DNA from: Limimaricola cinnabarinus
Lineage (GTDB): Bacteria > Pseudomonadota > Alphaproteobacteria > Rhodobacterales > Rhodobacteraceae
NCBI RefSeq assembly: GCF_002723615.1
Contig: NZ_KZ304951.1
Span: 579,344-643,343, forward strand
Reading direction: 5' to 3'
DNA length: 64,000 nt
Shown here in pieces: positions 1 to 10,882 of the stretch (position 1 is the stretch's first letter; every line of letters begins with the position of its first letter). Made by a program: the position numbers and the translations under genes. Below the pieces are notes generated by a model that was not told where the DNA came from, did not search any database, and saw only the letters and a program-made list of their open reading frames with translations.

Positions 1-614
1 TCGTAATCATACCAGCCATCGGTGACGATGTCGGTCACGGTGAGCGCCCGCTCGCCCAGCACCGTGACGGTCAGCTCGCGCCCCGGAAGGAAGGCCTCGA
101 CCATCACCGTCTCGGGCATGTCGTCCGAGAGCTGCGGCGGGGCCGCGGCGTCCTCGGCCACGATGTAGACGCCGACGCTGGAGCCTTCGTTATAGGGCTT
201 CACCACGTAAGGCGGCGGCAGGACGTGGCCCGCCATGACCTCGGCCTTGCCGGCGAGCCGGCTTTCGGCCACGGGCAGCCCCTCGGCCCGGAAGACGGCC
301 TTGGTCGCTTCCTTGTCCATCGCCAGGGCCGAGGCCATCACGCCCGAATGGGTATAGGGGATGCGCTGCCATTCCAGCAGGCCCTGGACGCAGCCATCCT
401 CGCCCCAGCGGCCATGCAAGGCGTTGAAGACGACATCGGGGGCGTGCTTGCGCAGTTGGTCGATCAGGTCGAGGCCCGCATCGACCTCGATCACCTCGTA
501 ACCTGCCTGCCGCAAGGCCGCCGCGCATTCGCGCCCCGTGGAAAGAGAGACCTCGCGCTCGGCCGAGGGTCCGCCCATCACCACGGCAACCTTGGGATGT
601 GTCCCGCTCGACAT
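1..614 (-). CDS. ddl: D-alanine--D-alanine ligase, N-terminal 204 codons (runs off left edge)
   Basis: ATP-dependent ligase joining two D-alanines for the peptidoglycan pentapeptide (cytoplasm). Reading leftward from ATG at 612-614, the frame stays open to the window edge, so the C-terminal part is missing. It opens with KVAVVMGGPSAEREVSLSTG, the Ddl N-terminal signature with the Glu that contacts the first D-Ala, followed by VVFNALHGRWGEDG and, near residue 165, the ATP-grasp segment PYNEGSSVGV. It follows murB in the dcw order of alphaproteobacteria, with a 97-nt GC-rich gap between them. In relatives ftsQ, ftsA and ftsZ come next, presumably beyond the edge. Family assignment is firm; full length cannot be judged. 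Confidence 0.95.
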   Translation of the reverse strand, partial: MSSGTHPKVAVVMGGPSAEREVSLSTGRECAAALRQAGYEVIEVDAGLDLIDQLRKHAPDVVFNALHGRWGEDGCVQGLLEWQRIPYTHSGVMASALAMDKEATKAVFRAEGLPVAESRLAGKAEVMAGHVLPPPYVVKPYNEGSSVGVYIVAEDAAAPPQLSDDMPETVMVEAFLPGRELTVTVLGERALTVTDIVTDGWYDY

Positions 615-711
615 TCCCGCACTGCCCCATTCGCGCACCGCTGAACGGCGCGTCATTGTTGTGGCCCGCCCCGGGCCCGCCCCGCTTTGCGGGGTTCGAA
701 TTATGCGCTTG

Positions 712-1647
712 TCACGCGCCCGGCTCCCCGACCCGCATGATTTCCCATTCTAGCGTCAGGCCCGAATGTTCGTAAACCCTTTTCCGGACCTTCTCGCCAA
801 GGGCTTCGAGCTCGGCCGCCGTGGCTTCGCCCGCATTGGTGAGAAAGTTCGGGTGCTTTTCGTTCATCACCGCGCCGCCGAGCCGCGCGCCGCGCAGCCC
901 CGCCGCCTCGATCACCTTCCAGGCCTTCAACTCGTGGCTGTCATCGGCCCGTCCGGTGGAGGAGAACCCGGCGGGGTTGCGGAAGGTGGAGCCCGCGGTG
1001 CGGTCCTTGGTGGGCTGGCTGGCGTCGCGCTTCTCGATCTGCTCGGCCATGCGCGCCTCGAGCGTCTCGGGGTCGCCTTCGGGCGCGTCGAACACCGCCT
1101 CGACGATCACCGCGCCCTCGGGCAGGCGGCTGGAGCGATAGGCCAAGTCGAGCTCGGGGGCGGGCAGCACCTCGATCGCGCCGTCGCGGCGGATCACCGT
1201 CACCTCGCGCAGCGCGTCGGCGACATAAGCGCCGTAGCAGCCCGCATTCATCCGCACCGCGCCGCCGATGGCGCCGGGGATGGTGCGCAGGAAGGTCAGG
1301 TCGCGCCCCGCCTGCGCCGCCTTGCGCGCCACATGCGCATCGAGCGCCGCCGCCCCCGCCCGCACCGTGCCGTCATCGCCGATCTCGATACCATTGAAGC
1401 CGCGGCCGAGCCGGATCACCACGCCGCGCACGCCGCCGTCGCGCACGATCAGGTTCGAGCCGACCCCCATCGGGAAGACCGGGACCGAAGCGTCGAGGCT
1501 TCGCAGGAAATCCGAAAGATCCTCGCGGTCGGCGGGCTGGAACAGCCACTGCGCCGGGCCACCGACGCGCAGCCATGTCAGATCCGACAGCGGGCGATCC
1601 GGCGTCAGCCGCCCCCGCACGGCGGGAAGATCGGCCGCCGCGCTCAT
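712..1647 (-). CDS. murB: UDP-N-acetylmuramate dehydrogenase MurB
   Basis: FAD enzyme (311 aa) that reduces UDP-GlcNAc-enolpyruvate to UDP-MurNAc in the cytoplasm. Seen are the FAD-binding [31 protein letters not shown], the substrate YRSSRL segment, and GSTFRNP containing the catalytic Ser, with a C-terminal [14 protein letters not shown] marks a type I MurB. The ATG at 1645-1647 overlaps the TGA of the upstream DUF2484 gene (ATGA), so translation is probably coupled. The gene sits in the murC-DUF2484-murB-ddl order normal for Rhodobacterales. Confidence 0.96.
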   Translation of the reverse strand: MSAAADLPAVRGRLTPDRPLSDLTWLRVGGPAQWLFQPADREDLSDFLRSLDASVPVFPMGVGSNLIVRDGGVRGVVIRLGRGFNGIEIGDDGTVRAGAAALDAHVARKAAQAGRDLTFLRTIPGAIGGAVRMNAGCYGAYVADALREVTVIRRDGAIEVLPAPELDLAYRSSRLPEGAVIVEAVFDAPEGDPETLEARMAEQIEKRDASQPTKDRTAGSTFRNPAGFSSTGRADDSHELKAWKVIEAAGLRGARLGGAVMNEKHPNFLTNAGEATAAELEALGEKVRKRVYEHSGLTLEWEIMRVGEPGA

Positions 1648-1901
1648 TGCGCCAACCGGCGCAGCCGCCCCAGCGCCGCCTTCAGCGGCCAGCGCAGCAT
1701 GGAGGCGCCCGCCGCCATCAGCACCACCCCCGCATTCGGCCCCAGCGCATAGGTCGCCCAGCCCAGAAGCGGCACGCCGACCAGCACGAGCGCCGCGGCA
1801 CAGCTGCGGTGATCGTCGCGCGAGGGCAGCATCGCGGCGAGATTCGCCGCGATCAGCCACAGGCAGGCGGCCAGGAGCGGCAGGGCCTGCGCCCCGCTCA
1901 C
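1644..1901 (-). CDS. DUF2484 small membrane protein
   Basis: An 85-aa protein with about three hydrophobic stretches (roughly residues 7-24, 34-50 and 53-68) and a basic C-terminus, so an inner-membrane location is likely. I match it to DUF2484, a family known mainly from Rhodobacterales and found between murC and murB; its function is not established. The start is a GTG at 1899-1901 overlapping the murC TGA (GTGA), and its own TGA overlaps the murB ATG, so the gene is locked into the operon by overlaps at both ends. This suggests a role tied to cell-wall precursor synthesis, but nothing in the sequence points to an activity. Confidence 0.85.
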   Translation of the reverse strand: MSGAQALPLLAACLWLIAANLAAMLPSRDDHRSCAAALVLVGVPLLGWATYALGPNAGVVLMAAGASMLRWPLKAALGRLRRLAQ

Positions 1902-3301
1902 CTGCCCTGCTCCAGCCGCGCGGGCAGCGCCGCGGCCCAGCTGCTGATCGTGCCCGCGCCGAGACAGACCACGATATCGCCGGGCTTGGCCTCCTTGCGC
2001 ACCAGTTCGGCCAGCGCCTCTTCGGACTCCACCGCATGGGCGTGGCGGTGGCCGTGGCGGATCAGCCCCGCGACCAGATCGTCGCGCCCGGCCCCCTCGA
2101 TCGGCTCTTCGCCGGCGGCGTAGACATCCGAGATGCCGACCACATCCGCGTCGTTGAAGCAGGTGCAGAAATCCTCGAACAGGGAGGCGAGCCGGGTGAA
2201 GCGATGCGGCTGGTGCACGGCGATCACCCGGCCTTCGCTCGCCTGCCGCGCGGCGCGCAGCACGGCGGCGATCTCCACGGGGTGATGGCCGTAATCGTCG
2301 ATCACCGCGACGTCGTTCCATTCGCCGACCTTGGTGAAGCGCCGGTTGACGCCGCCGAAGGCGGCGAGCGCGGCGCGGATCTCCTCGCGCTTCATGCCCA
2401 GATGCCGGGCCACGGCGACGGCGGCCAGCGCGTTCGAGACGTTGTGATCGCCCGGCATCGGCAGGGTGCAGCCCTCGATCACCTCACCCTCGGCCCGAAG
2501 CGCGATGTCGAAATACGCGACACCGCCCTTGTAGGTCAGATTCTGCGCGCGCACATCGGCCTGCGCGTTGAAGCCGAAGGTCACGACCCGCCGGTCGGTG
2601 ATCCGGCCCACCAGCGCCTGCACCTCGGGGTGGTCGGTGCAGCACACGGCGAGACCGTAGAAGGGGATGTTCGACACGAAATCGAGAAAGCCCTTTCTCA
2701 GCCCCTCGATCGAGCCCCAGTGATCCATGTGCTCGGGGTCGATATTGGTGACGATGGCGATGGTGGCGGGCAGCCGGTTGAAGGTGCCGTCGCTCTCGTC
2801 GGCCTCGACCACCATCCACTCGCCCTGCCCCATCCGGGCGTTCGAGCCATAGGCATGGATGATGCCGCCATTGATCACGGTGGGATCGAAGCGCCCCGCA
2901 TCGAGCAGCGTCGCCACCATCGTCGTGGTCGTCGTCTTGCCATGCGTGCCGCCCACCGCGACGTTGGACCTGAGCCGCATCAGCTCGGCCAGCATCTCCG
3001 CGCGGCGCACCACCGGCAGGCCGCGCCTGCGCGCCTCGTCGAGCTCGGGATTGCCCGGCTTGATCGCCGAGGAGATGACCACCACCTCGGCGCCGTCGAG
3101 ATTCTCGCCCGACTGGCCGATGAAGACCCGCGCGCCCAGCGATTCGAGACGCTCGGTGATCCTGGAGCCCTTCAGGTCCGAGCCCTGCACGCTGTAGCCC
3201 TGGTTCAGCAGCACCTCGGCGATGCCGGACATGCCGATCCCGCCGATCCCGACGAAATGGATCGGGCCGATATCGAGCGGCAGTTTCGTGGCGGCGTTCA
3301 T
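1898..3301 (-). CDS. murC: UDP-N-acetylmuramate--L-alanine ligase MurC
   Basis: Cytoplasmic Mur ligase (467 aa from the chosen start) that adds L-Ala to UDP-MurNAc. Visible are the N-terminal nucleotide fold GIGGIGMSG (residues 18-26), the P-loop [11 protein letters not shown] (117-127), [20 protein letters not shown], the FGGVNRRF arginine motif and DDYGHHP. I chose ATG at 3299-3301 (MNAATKLP), with GGGACA about 8 nt upstream, over an ATG at 3319 that overlaps the murG stop. The choice changes only a few residues. It is followed immediately by DUF2484 and murB. Confidence 0.96.
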   Translation of the reverse strand: MNAATKLPLDIGPIHFVGIGGIGMSGIAEVLLNQGYSVQGSDLKGSRITERLESLGARVFIGQSGENLDGAEVVVISSAIKPGNPELDEARRRGLPVVRRAEMLAELMRLRSNVAVGGTHGKTTTTTMVATLLDAGRFDPTVINGGIIHAYGSNARMGQGEWMVVEADESDGTFNRLPATIAIVTNIDPEHMDHWGSIEGLRKGFLDFVSNIPFYGLAVCCTDHPEVQALVGRITDRRVVTFGFNAQADVRAQNLTYKGGVAYFDIALRAEGEVIEGCTLPMPGDHNVSNALAAVAVARHLGMKREEIRAALAAFGGVNRRFTKVGEWNDVAVIDDYGHHPVEIAAVLRAARQASEGRVIAVHQPHRFTRLASLFEDFCTCFNDADVVGISDVYAAGEEPIEGAGRDDLVAGLIRHGHRHAHAVESEEALAELVRKEAKPGDIVVCLGAGTISSWAAALPARLEQGR

Positions 3302-3318
3302 GCTGTTTGTCCCGTCCA

Positions 3319-4425
3319 TCAAGAATCGGTGCCCTTCTGTCCATCCGCGAGGCGTTCGACAACCCCCGCAAGCCGCTCCGCTGCGTCGGGAACGCCCGCA
3401 TCGCGCGCCGCATGCGCCATGCGCATCGCGCCTTCGCTGTTGCCCAGCACCAGCGCGATCTGCTCACTGAGCGCCTCGACGTGGAATTTCTTCTCCGGAA
3501 ACAGGATCGCGGCCCCGACCTGCGTCAGCCCGCGGGCATTGGCGGTCTGGTGATCGGCGGCGGCGGCGGCGAAGGGGACGAGCACGGCGGGGCGGCCGAT
3601 GACGCTCAGATCCGCGATGGTCGAGGCGCCGGAGCGGCAGATCACCAGCTGCGCCTCGCTCATCCGGGTCGGCACATCGGCAAAGAAGGTCTGCACGTCG
3701 GCGTCGATCCCCTCATCCGCGTAATAGGTCGAGACCCGCTGCACATCCTCTTCGCGCGCCTGGTGGCTGACCCGCACCCGGCGGCGCAGCTCGGCCGGCA
3801 GCCCCGCGATGGCGGGCGGCACCACGTCCGACAGGATGCGCGCGCCCTGGCTGCCGCCGATCACCAGCACCGACATCGGGTAGTCGCCCGGCGGAATATA
3901 GGCGGCCCCCGCCCGGTCGAGCACGGCGCGGCGCACCGGGTTGCCGGTATGGACCGCCTCGACGCCCTCGGGCAGCGCGGTCGGCCATGTGCCGCAGGCC
4001 ACCGCATGGACGCGGCGCGCGAAGAGCGCGTTGACCCGGCCCAGCACGCCGTTCTGCTCGTGGATCATGCGCGGCAGCTTGAGGATCGTCGCCGCCGCCA
4101 GCGCCGGGATCGAGGGGTAGCCGCCAAAGCCCACCACCACCGAAGGCCGGTCACGCATCATCCGGCTCACAGCCGCCGCGACGCCGCCGCCGATGCGGAA
4201 GGGCGCGATCGCCTTGGCCGAAAGCCCGCCGCGCGCGAAGGTGGCGGCGCCGACCTGCTCGATCTCGACCTCGCGGGGGAAGTTCTGCGTGTAGCGCGCG
4301 CCGCGCGCATCGGTGGAGAGCTTCACCCGCCAGCCGCGGGTGAGCATCAGCTCGGCCAGCGCCTGCGCGGGGAACATGTGCCCGCCGGTGCCACCGGCGG
4401 CGATGACGAGAAGCGGTGCCGACAT
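3319..4425 (-). CDS. murG: UDP-GlcNAc:lipid I N-acetylglucosaminyltransferase MurG
   Basis: GT28-family glycosyltransferase (368 aa), peripheral on the inner face of the cytoplasmic membrane, that converts lipid I to lipid II. It begins with [15 protein letters not shown] (residues 7-21), the first G loop, and has the C-terminal donor-site segments GGSQGA and [10 protein letters not shown], followed by [11 protein letters not shown] and the conserved NA motif. The ATG shares one base with the ftsW TGA (TGATG), giving tight coupling of flippase/polymerase and MurG production. Length is normal. Confidence 0.96.
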   Translation of the reverse strand: MSAPLLVIAAGGTGGHMFPAQALAELMLTRGWRVKLSTDARGARYTQNFPREVEIEQVGAATFARGGLSAKAIAPFRIGGGVAAAVSRMMRDRPSVVVGFGGYPSIPALAAATILKLPRMIHEQNGVLGRVNALFARRVHAVACGTWPTALPEGVEAVHTGNPVRRAVLDRAGAAYIPPGDYPMSVLVIGGSQGARILSDVVPPAIAGLPAELRRRVRVSHQAREEDVQRVSTYYADEGIDADVQTFFADVPTRMSEAQLVICRSGASTIADLSVIGRPAVLVPFAAAAADHQTANARGLTQVGAAILFPEKKFHVEALSEQIALVLGNSEGAMRMAHAARDAGVPDAAERLAGVVERLADGQKGTDS

Positions 4426-5591
4426 CAGCGCCCCCGCCGCAGCAGGATGTCACCGATGCCGCCCTGCGGCCGGGTGCGGGTGAAGGCCAGAAGCATGCCC
4501 AAGGCGATGCCGCTCGCGATCACCGAGGAGCCGCCGTAGCTGACGAAGGGCAGCGTCATGCCCTTGGCCGGCAGGAGCCGCACCGCCACGCCCATGTTGA
4601 TCATCGCCTGCACGCCGAAGGCGCAGGCGAGGCCGGTGCCGGCAAGCCGGATGAAGGTGTCGCGCTCCTTCATCAACCGCAGCAGCGAGCGCACGACGAT
4701 GGTGCCGTAGAGCGCGATGATGACCATGACGCAGATCAGCCCGTATTCCTCGGCCGCCACGGCGATGATGAAATCGGTATGCGCGTCGGGCAGAGACCAT
4801 TTCACCTGCCCCTCGCCCACGCCGACCCCGAAGAAGCCGCCCTCGCGGATCGCGTTGGTGGCATAGCCCAGCTGGGTGTTGGGGGCGACCTCGGCGGAGA
4901 GGAAGCCGTCGATCCGCCGGGCGAAATGCTCGGAGTTGTTGTAGGCGAAGGTGCCGCCCAGAACGACCGCGCCGGCGAGCCCCGCCAGAAGCAGCATCGG
5001 CGCGCCGCCGACGAAATACATCACGCCCCAGGAAAACAGCACCAGCGCCGCCTGGCCGAAATCGGGCTGCAGCGCGAGGAACATCACGATGGTGATGGCG
5101 AGCGCGAAGGACCACATCCGCCCCGGAGGGCCGGAGGGCTCCATCCCCGCGGCCATGAACCACGCCGCCACCACGACGAAGCCGGGCTTGAGGAACTCCG
5201 AGGGCTGCACGGAGGCGAAGCCGAAGGAATACCAGCGCACCGCACCCTTGCCGAAATCGGTGCCGAAGATCGGCAGCAGCGCCAGCGCCAGAAAGGCCCC
5301 CGCAAAGCCCAGCACCGCGAGGCGGCGCACCAGCTGCGGCGTCATCATCGAGATGCCGAGCATCACCGCCAGCGAGACCACGCCGAAGAACGCCTGCCGG
5401 CTGACATAATAGAACGGGTCGAGCCCGTTGCGCGAGGCCAGCGGCGGCGAGGCCGCGAGACCCAGCAGGATGCCGATCGCAAAGAGCAGCAGGATGCAGG
5501 ACATGGTCCAGACATCGATGGTGCGCCACCAGCGCGGGAGAATTGGATCGACGGTCCGAACCGGAACCGCCCCATGCACCATTTCGGTCAT
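4425..5591 (-). CDS. ftsW: Lipid II polymerase FtsW
   Basis: SEDS-family septal glycosyltransferase (388 aa), polytopic in the inner membrane, working with FtsI at the divisome. The protein is hydrophobic throughout with about ten membrane segments. It carries [12 protein letters not shown] near residue 130 and the C-terminal [19 protein letters not shown] typical of FtsW/RodA/SpoVE. It is first in the ftsW-murG-murC-DUF2484-murB-ddl block. The 152 nt upstream separate it from the divergent flavoprotein gene and could hold its own promoter, since the dcw run is interrupted here. Confidence 0.95.
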   Translation of the reverse strand: MTEMVHGAVPVRTVDPILPRWWRTIDVWTMSCILLLFAIGILLGLAASPPLASRNGLDPFYYVSRQAFFGVVSLAVMLGISMMTPQLVRRLAVLGFAGAFLALALLPIFGTDFGKGAVRWYSFGFASVQPSEFLKPGFVVVAAWFMAAGMEPSGPPGRMWSFALAITIVMFLALQPDFGQAALVLFSWGVMYFVGGAPMLLLAGLAGAVVLGGTFAYNNSEHFARRIDGFLSAEVAPNTQLGYATNAIREGGFFGVGVGEGQVKWSLPDAHTDFIIAVAAEEYGLICVMVIIALYGTIVVRSLLRLMKERDTFIRLAGTGLACAFGVQAMINMGVAVRLLPAKGMTLPFVSYGGSSVIASGIALGMLLAFTRTRPQGGIGDILLRRGR

Positions 5592-5743
5592 GAACCTGCT
5601 GCCTGATTGCCTCTGCCCTGCCCGCTTTGTGCGGGTCTGCAGGATATACTAGCGCGAAAACGCCGGATTGACCATGAAAATAACGTCCAGTCTCGGCGTC
5701 ACCAAGGCTTGAGCCCGTGGCAGAAAAGCGGCAGGTCGCATCC

Positions 5744-6934
5744 ATGAACAAGACCCGGCATATCAACACACTGGTTCTCGGCGCAGGCGCGGCGGGGCTT
5801 TTCGCGGCCATGCATGCGGGGGGCGATGCGCTGGTGATCGACCACGCGCGCAACCCCGGCGAGAAGATCCGCATCTCCGGCGGCGGGCGCTGCAACTTCA
5901 CCAACACCCGCACCGGGCCCGAATGCTTCCTCGGCGCGAATCCCCATTTCCACAAATCGGCCCTGGCACGCTACACCCCGTGGGACTTCCTCGACCTCGT
6001 GCAAAAGCACGGCATCGCCTGGCATGAAAAGACGCTGGGCCAGCTCTTTTGCGACGGCAAGGCGACGCAGATCGTCGCCATGCTGATGGGGGAGGCGCAG
6101 GCCGCCGGGGCCGAGGTGTCGCTGCAGACAACGCTCGTGGAGATCGCCCGCGAGGAGAGCGGCTTTCGCGCCGTGATCGAGCGGCTGGGGAAGCGCGAGA
6201 CGATCCACGCCGCCCGCCTCGTCGTCGCCACGGGCGGCAAGTCGATCCCCAAGATGGGGGCCACGGGGCTGGCCTACCGCATTGCCGAGCAGTTCGGCCT
6301 TTCCGTCACGGAAACGCGGCCCGGCCTCGTGCCGCTGACCTTCCCCGACCGCTTCTCGGGGCTGTCGGGCGTCGCCCTTCCCGTTCGGGCGCAGCCCGAT
6401 GGCCCCGCCTTCGAGGAGGCGCTCCTGTTCACCCATCGCGGGCTGTCGGGGCCGGCGATCCTGCAAGCCTCGTCCTATTGGCGCGAAGGCGCGGAGATCC
6501 GCATCGACCTCGCCCCCGACGGGCGGCTGGCCGAGGCGCTGCGCGCGGCGCGGCGGACCGATGGAAGGAAGGCGCTGAAGACGGTGCTGGCGCAGCATTT
6601 GCCCGCGCGGCTGGTCGAGGCCTGGGCCGAGGATCATCCCATGCCGGGCAACATGGCCGACCAGTCCGACCGCGCCATCGACGCGCTCTGCGGGGCCTTG
6701 CGCGACTGGCGGCTGGTGCCCGCAGGGACCGAGGGCTACCGCACGGCGGAGGTGACGCTGGGCGGCGTCTCCACCGATGCGCTGTCGTCGAAGACGATGG
6801 AGGCCAAATCGGTGCCGGGGCTGCATTTCATCGGCGAATGCGTCGACGTGACGGGCTGGCTCGGCGGCTACAACTTCCAATGGGCCTGGGCCTCGGGCTT
6901 TGCCGCCGGGACGGCGATCGCGCAGGGCGGCTGA
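5744..6934 (+). CDS. HI0933/BaiN-like FAD-dependent oxidoreductase (YhiN family)
   Basis: Flavoprotein of 396 aa. The Rossmann motif LVLGAGAAGLFAAMHAG lies at the N-terminus, followed by NPGEKIRISGGGRCNFTN, the family hallmark, and near the C-terminus FIGECVDVTGWLGGYNFQWAWASG, the closing FAD-binding part. The family includes BaiN of gut bacteria, but the general substrate is unknown. An in-frame GTG at 5717 would add nine residues; ATG at 5744 fits the alignment of the Rossmann fold better. It is the only plus-strand gene inside the dcw cluster, between ftsW and murD, and converges on murD. No link to wall synthesis is visible. Confidence 0.88.
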   Translation: MNKTRHINTLVLGAGAAGLFAAMHAGGDALVIDHARNPGEKIRISGGGRCNFTNTRTGPECFLGANPHFHKSALARYTPWDFLDLVQKHGIAWHEKTLGQLFCDGKATQIVAMLMGEAQAAGAEVSLQTTLVEIAREESGFRAVIERLGKRETIHAARLVVATGGKSIPKMGATGLAYRIAEQFGLSVTETRPGLVPLTFPDRFSGLSGVALPVRAQPDGPAFEEALLFTHRGLSGPAILQASSYWREGAEIRIDLAPDGRLAEALRAARRTDGRKALKTVLAQHLPARLVEAWAEDHPMPGNMADQSDRAIDALCGALRDWRLVPAGTEGYRTAEVTLGGVSTDALSSKTMEAKSVPGLHFIGECVDVTGWLGGYNFQWAWASGFAAGTAIAQGG

Positions 6935-6943
6935 CCGCCCTGC
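6922..6943. terminator. Hairpin between convergent flavoprotein and murD genes
   Basis: A 9-bp perfect stem (GCAGGGCGG / CCGCCCTGC) with a CTGA loop that contains the flavoprotein stop codon. There is no U-tract on either strand, so intrinsic termination is uncertain. Confidence 0.35.
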
Positions 6944-6950
6944 CCGCCCG

Positions 6951-8348
6951 TCAGAGCCGCTCGCGGAGCTGGGCCACGAAATCCTCGCCGCGCTTCTCGA
7001 AGCTGTCATATTGATCGAAGCTCGCCGCCGCGGGCGCCAGCAGCACCGTGTCGCCCGGCTCGGCCTCGGCCATCGCCCGCTCCACCGCGCGGGCCATGGT
7101 GCCGCAGACCTCGGCCTCGACGCCCGAGAGCTTCATGGCGAAAGCCTCGGCCTCGCGCCCGATGACATAGGCCTTGGCGACATGGCCCAGCCCCTCGCCC
7201 AGGCCCGCGAGCCCGCCTTCCTTTTCCAGCCCGCCGCAGATCCAGCGGATGCGCGGGAAGGCGGCGAGCGCCTTGGCGGCGGCGTCGACATTGGTGGCCT
7301 TGCTGTCGTTGACGAAGGCCACGCCGTCCTTCTCGGCCACGCGTTGCGAGCGGTGCGGCAGCCCGCCATAGGAGCGCAGCGCCGCCTCGATGCCGCGCGG
7401 GCCAAGGCCCAGGGCGCGCGCCACCGCCCATGCGGCGCAGGCGTTCTGGTGGTTGTGCGCGCCCGGCAGGCCGGGGATGTCGCGCAGATCGACCGAGGCG
7501 ACCTGCCGCCCCTTGCGATATTCGCTCAGGAATCCCTTGCGCGCGAAGACGTTCCAGCCCGGCCCGGTGAGCTTGCGGCCCGAGGAGATCGCGATCACGC
7601 GGTCGTCGGCGGCGGCGGTGGCGAGCTGGTTGGCAAGATAGCGCCCCTCGTTCTCGTCGACGCCGATCACCGCGCGATCCGGCCCGCCCTCGGAAAAAAG
7701 CCGCCGCTTGGCCGCGAAATAGCCGCCCGGCCCGGCGTGGCGGTCGAGATGGTCGGGCGAGAGGTTGGTCAGAACCGCGATGTCGGGCGTGAGCCCGCGC
7801 GCCAGCTCGGTCTGGTAGCTCGACAGCTCAAGCACCACGACCTCGCCGTCATGCGGCGGCTCAAGATCGAGCACGCCGCGGCCGATATTGCCGGCGAGCT
7901 GCGCAGGCCGGCCATTCTCGGTCAGGATATGGTGGATCAGCGCCGAGGTGGTCGACTTGCCGTTCGAGCCGGTCACCGCGACGATGCGCGGCAGCGTGTC
8001 GAAGGCCTCGAAGCCCTCGGCGGCGAAGCTGCGGAAAAAGAGGCCGATATCGTTGTCGACCGGCACCCCCGCCTCCCATGCGGCGGCGATGGCGGCATGC
8101 GGCGCGGGGTAGAGATGCGGGATGCCCGGCGAGGTGACCAGCAGCGACACGCCCTCATAGCTGCTGGCGCGGGTCAGGTCGCGCAGCGCGATCCCCTCGG
8201 CCTCGGCCGCCTCGCGCCCCGAGGGGCCGTCATCCCATGCGACGACATCCGCGCCGCCCGCCTTGAGCGCCGCCGCCGTGGCCCGGCCCGATCGGCCAAG
8301 CCCCAGAACGGCAACGGTCTGGCCTTCATGTCCGCGAACGGGAATCAT
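6951..8348 (-). CDS. murD: UDP-N-acetylmuramoyl-L-alanine--D-glutamate ligase MurD
   Basis: Cytoplasmic Mur ligase (465 aa) adding D-Glu to UDP-MurNAc-L-Ala. The N-terminal [12 protein letters not shown] binds the uridine nucleotide; the P-loop TGSNGKST lies at about residues 126-133; [10 protein letters not shown], the Arg-containing GLPHRSQRV and [11 protein letters not shown] follow. It lies 18 nt downstream of mraY. Its end faces the flavoprotein gene, so the murF-mraY-murD transcript probably stops here. Confidence 0.96.
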   Translation of the reverse strand: MIPVRGHEGQTVAVLGLGRSGRATAAALKAGGADVVAWDDGPSGREAAEAEGIALRDLTRASSYEGVSLLVTSPGIPHLYPAPHAAIAAAWEAGVPVDNDIGLFFRSFAAEGFEAFDTLPRIVAVTGSNGKSTTSALIHHILTENGRPAQLAGNIGRGVLDLEPPHDGEVVVLELSSYQTELARGLTPDIAVLTNLSPDHLDRHAGPGGYFAAKRRLFSEGGPDRAVIGVDENEGRYLANQLATAAADDRVIAISSGRKLTGPGWNVFARKGFLSEYRKGRQVASVDLRDIPGLPGAHNHQNACAAWAVARALGLGPRGIEAALRSYGGLPHRSQRVAEKDGVAFVNDSKATNVDAAAKALAAFPRIRWICGGLEKEGGLAGLGEGLGHVAKAYVIGREAEAFAMKLSGVEAEVCGTMARAVERAMAEAEPGDTVLLAPAAASFDQYDSFEKRGEDFVAQLRERL

Positions 8349-8366
8349 GGCGTCTCTCCGTGAAGC

Positions 8367-9449
8367 TCAGCGCAGCTTGAGCGTGGCCAGCCCGATCATC
8401 GCGAGGATCAGCGAGATGATCCAGAAGCGGATGACGATCTGCGGCTCGGACCAGCCCTTCTTCTCGTAATGATGGTGGATCGGCGCCATCAGGAAGACCC
8501 GGCGTCCGGTGCGCTTGAAGTAGAGCACCTGCACGATCACCGAGAGCGCCTCGACCACGAAAAGCCCGCCGACGACCGACAGCACGATCTCGTGCTTGGT
8601 GGCGACCGCGATGGCGCCCAGGCCACCGCCCAGCGCGAGGGAGCCGGTGTCGCCCATGAAGACGGCCGCCGGCGGGGCGTTGTACCACAGGAACCCGAGG
8701 CCGCCGCCGATCAGCCCCATGGTGAAGATCAGGATCTCGCCGGTATCGGGCACGTAATGCACGCCCAGATATTCGGTGAAGTCGGTCCGCCCCACCGCAT
8801 AGGCGATCACGCCGAAGGCCCCTGCGGCGATCATCACCGGCATGATGGCGAGCCCGTCGAGACCGTCGGTCAGGTTCACCGCGTTGGCCGCGCCGACGAT
8901 GACGATCATCGCGAAGGGCACGAAGAGGATGCCCAGATTGAGCAGCATCTCGTTATAGACCGGAAAGGCGAGCTGATGGGTGAGGTTCTCGGGGTGGTAC
9001 ATCGCCGCCCACCAGCCCGCGAGCGCCGCGATGGCGAAGCCGAGCAACAGACGCAGCTTGCCCGAGACGCCCTCGGTGTTCTGCTTGCGGACCTTGGCGT
9101 AATCATCGGCAAAGCCGATCAGCGCGAAGCCCAGCGTCACGAAGAGCACCATCAGCACGTAAGGATTGTCGAGCCGCGCCCAGAGCAGGGTCGAGGTCAT
9201 CACCGCGCCGACGATCAGGAGCCCGCCCATGGTCGGCGTGCCCGCCTTGACGAAATGCCCCTCCGGCCCGTCGGTGCGGATGGGCTGGCCCTTGCCCTGG
9301 GTGCGGCGCAGCACGTTGATCAGCGGCGGGCCGAACAGGAAGCCGAACAGCAGCGAGGTGAGAAAGGCCCCGCCCGCGCGGAAGGTGATGTAGCGAAACA
9401 GGTTGAAGAAATCACCGCCATCCGAGAGCAGCGTCAGCAGGTAGAGCAT
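8367..9449 (-). CDS. mraY: Phospho-MurNAc-pentapeptide transferase MraY
   Basis: Integral membrane transferase (360 aa, about ten membrane segments) that moves phospho-MurNAc-pentapeptide onto undecaprenyl phosphate to make lipid I. Diagnostic motifs are GTPTMGG, the Asp pair in [28 protein letters not shown] and the His cluster PIHHHYE near the C-terminus. It lies 5 nt downstream of murF in the standard dcw order. Assignment is secure. Confidence 0.97.
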   Translation of the reverse strand: MLYLLTLLSDGGDFFNLFRYITFRAGGAFLTSLLFGFLFGPPLINVLRRTQGKGQPIRTDGPEGHFVKAGTPTMGGLLIVGAVMTSTLLWARLDNPYVLMVLFVTLGFALIGFADDYAKVRKQNTEGVSGKLRLLLGFAIAALAGWWAAMYHPENLTHQLAFPVYNEMLLNLGILFVPFAMIVIVGAANAVNLTDGLDGLAIMPVMIAAGAFGVIAYAVGRTDFTEYLGVHYVPDTGEILIFTMGLIGGGLGFLWYNAPPAAVFMGDTGSLALGGGLGAIAVATKHEIVLSVVGGLFVVEALSVIVQVLYFKRTGRRVFLMAPIHHHYEKKGWSEPQIVIRFWIISLILAMIGLATLKLR

Positions 9450-9454
9450 GGGCC

Positions 9455-10882
9455 TCAGGCCTCCTTGTCGGCGGAGGGGATGCGTTGCCCCAGTTTGCGG
9501 ATGGCGTCAACGAGGCGGCTGACCCGGCTGGCCTTTGAGCCCTTGATCAGCACGACATCGCCTATGCGGGCCAGCTGCGTCACCTCTTCGAGCAGATCCT
9601 CGACCCGCTCGGCCCACAGGCCGCGCCGCGCGACCGGCAGCGCCTCGTGCAGGGCGCGCATGCGCGGGCCGACGCAATGCACCGCGTCGAGCGCCGCCAT
9701 CGCGGGATCATCGGCCATGGCCGCATGCATCTCGCGCTCGTTCGGGCCAAGCTCCAGCATGTCGCCCAGCACGGCGACGCGGCGACCGGGGGGCGGCCCT
9801 TCGCCGGGACGGGCCGCCGCGAGCACCGCCAGCGCCGCCGAAAGCGAGGTCGGGTTGGCGTTGAAGGCGTCGTCGATGAGTTCGAGCGTGCCGCCATCGG
9901 GGCTGACCGTCACCGTCTCGCGCGTGCCGCGCCCGGCGGGCGGGGCCCATGCGGCGAGACCGGCGATGCTGCGCACGCGGTCGGCCCCCATGGCCTGCGC
10001 CACGGCGATCACGCCCAAAGCGTTGCGCATGAAATGCCGCCCCTCGCTCGCGATCCCGAGCGTGACCTCTTCGCCGTCGAGCAGCGCCCGGCCCCGGGTG
10101 AAGCCATCCTCGATCCGCGTCTCGCGCAAGCGGCAGGCATTGCCCTCGGCATCGCCGAAATCGACGATTCGCGCCTTTGCCGCCCGTGCCGCGGCGCGCA
10201 GGATCGGGCTGATCGGCAGGTCGCCATGGATCACCGCGCAGCCATGGGGCTCCAGCCCCTCGAAGATCGCGGCCTTCTCATGCGCGATGCCCTCGACATT
10301 CTCGAAGGCTTCGAGATGCACGGCGGCGACGGTGGTGATCATCGCCACATGCGGCCGGGCCATGCGCGCCAGCGGCGCGATTTCGCCGGGATGGTTCATG
10401 CCGATCTCGATCACCGCGTAATCGGCATCGGCAGGCATCCGCGCCAATGTGAGCGGCACGCCCCAATGGTTGTTGTAGCTCGCCTCGGCGGCATGGACCC
10501 GGCCCTGCCCTTCGAGCGCCGCGCGCAGCATCTCCTTGGTCGAGGTCTTGCCGACCGAGCCGGTGATCGCGGCGACGCGCGCGCTCGTGCGCGCCCGCCC
10601 GGCCCGGCCCAGCCGTTCCAGCGCGGGCAGCACCTCGTCCACGATCAGGAGCGGCGCATCCGGGGCCACGCCTTCGGGGATGCGGCTCACCAGCGCCGCG
10701 GCGGCGCCCTTTTCCAGCGCCTGCGCCACGAAATCATGCCCGTCGCGCGCGGCTTGCAGTGCCACGAAGAGATCGCCCCGCCGAAGCGTGCGGGTGTCGA
10801 TCGACACGCCGGTCGCGTGCCAGTCACGCGTCGCGCGCCCGCCGGTGGCGGCGGCGGCGTCATCTGCGGTCCAGAGCGTCAT
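9455..10882 (-). CDS. murF: UDP-MurNAc-tripeptide--D-alanyl-D-alanine ligase MurF
   Basis: Cytoplasmic ligase (475 aa) adding D-Ala-D-Ala, the product of Ddl at the other end of the cluster. The P-loop [13 protein letters not shown] is at residues 107-119, followed by [22 protein letters not shown], and the C-terminal VLGDMLELG and KGSKASR. The ATG at 10880-10882 overlaps the murE stop (ATGA), implying coupled translation. Confidence 0.96.
   Translation of the reverse strand: MTLWTADDAAAATGGRATRDWHATGVSIDTRTLRRGDLFVALQAARDGHDFVAQALEKGAAAALVSRIPEGVAPDAPLLIVDEVLPALERLGRAGRARTSARVAAITGSVGKTSTKEMLRAALEGQGRVHAAEASYNNHWGVPLTLARMPADADYAVIEIGMNHPGEIAPLARMARPHVAMITTVAAVHLEAFENVEGIAHEKAAIFEGLEPHGCAVIHGDLPISPILRAAARAAKARIVDFGDAEGNACRLRETRIEDGFTRGRALLDGEEVTLGIASEGRHFMRNALGVIAVAQAMGADRVRSIAGLAAWAPPAGRGTRETVTVSPDGGTLELIDDAFNANPTSLSAALAVLAAARPGEGPPPGRRVAVLGDMLELGPNEREMHAAMADDPAMAALDAVHCVGPRMRALHEALPVARRGLWAERVEDLLEEVTQLARIGDVVLIKGSKASRVSRLVDAIRKLGQRIPSADKEA

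Noticed and set aside
680-694. CCCCGC-TTT-GCGGGG hairpin between murB and ddl as a terminator
   Set aside because: Short stem, no U-tract, and it would separate ddl from its operon; more likely chance structure in a GC-rich gap.
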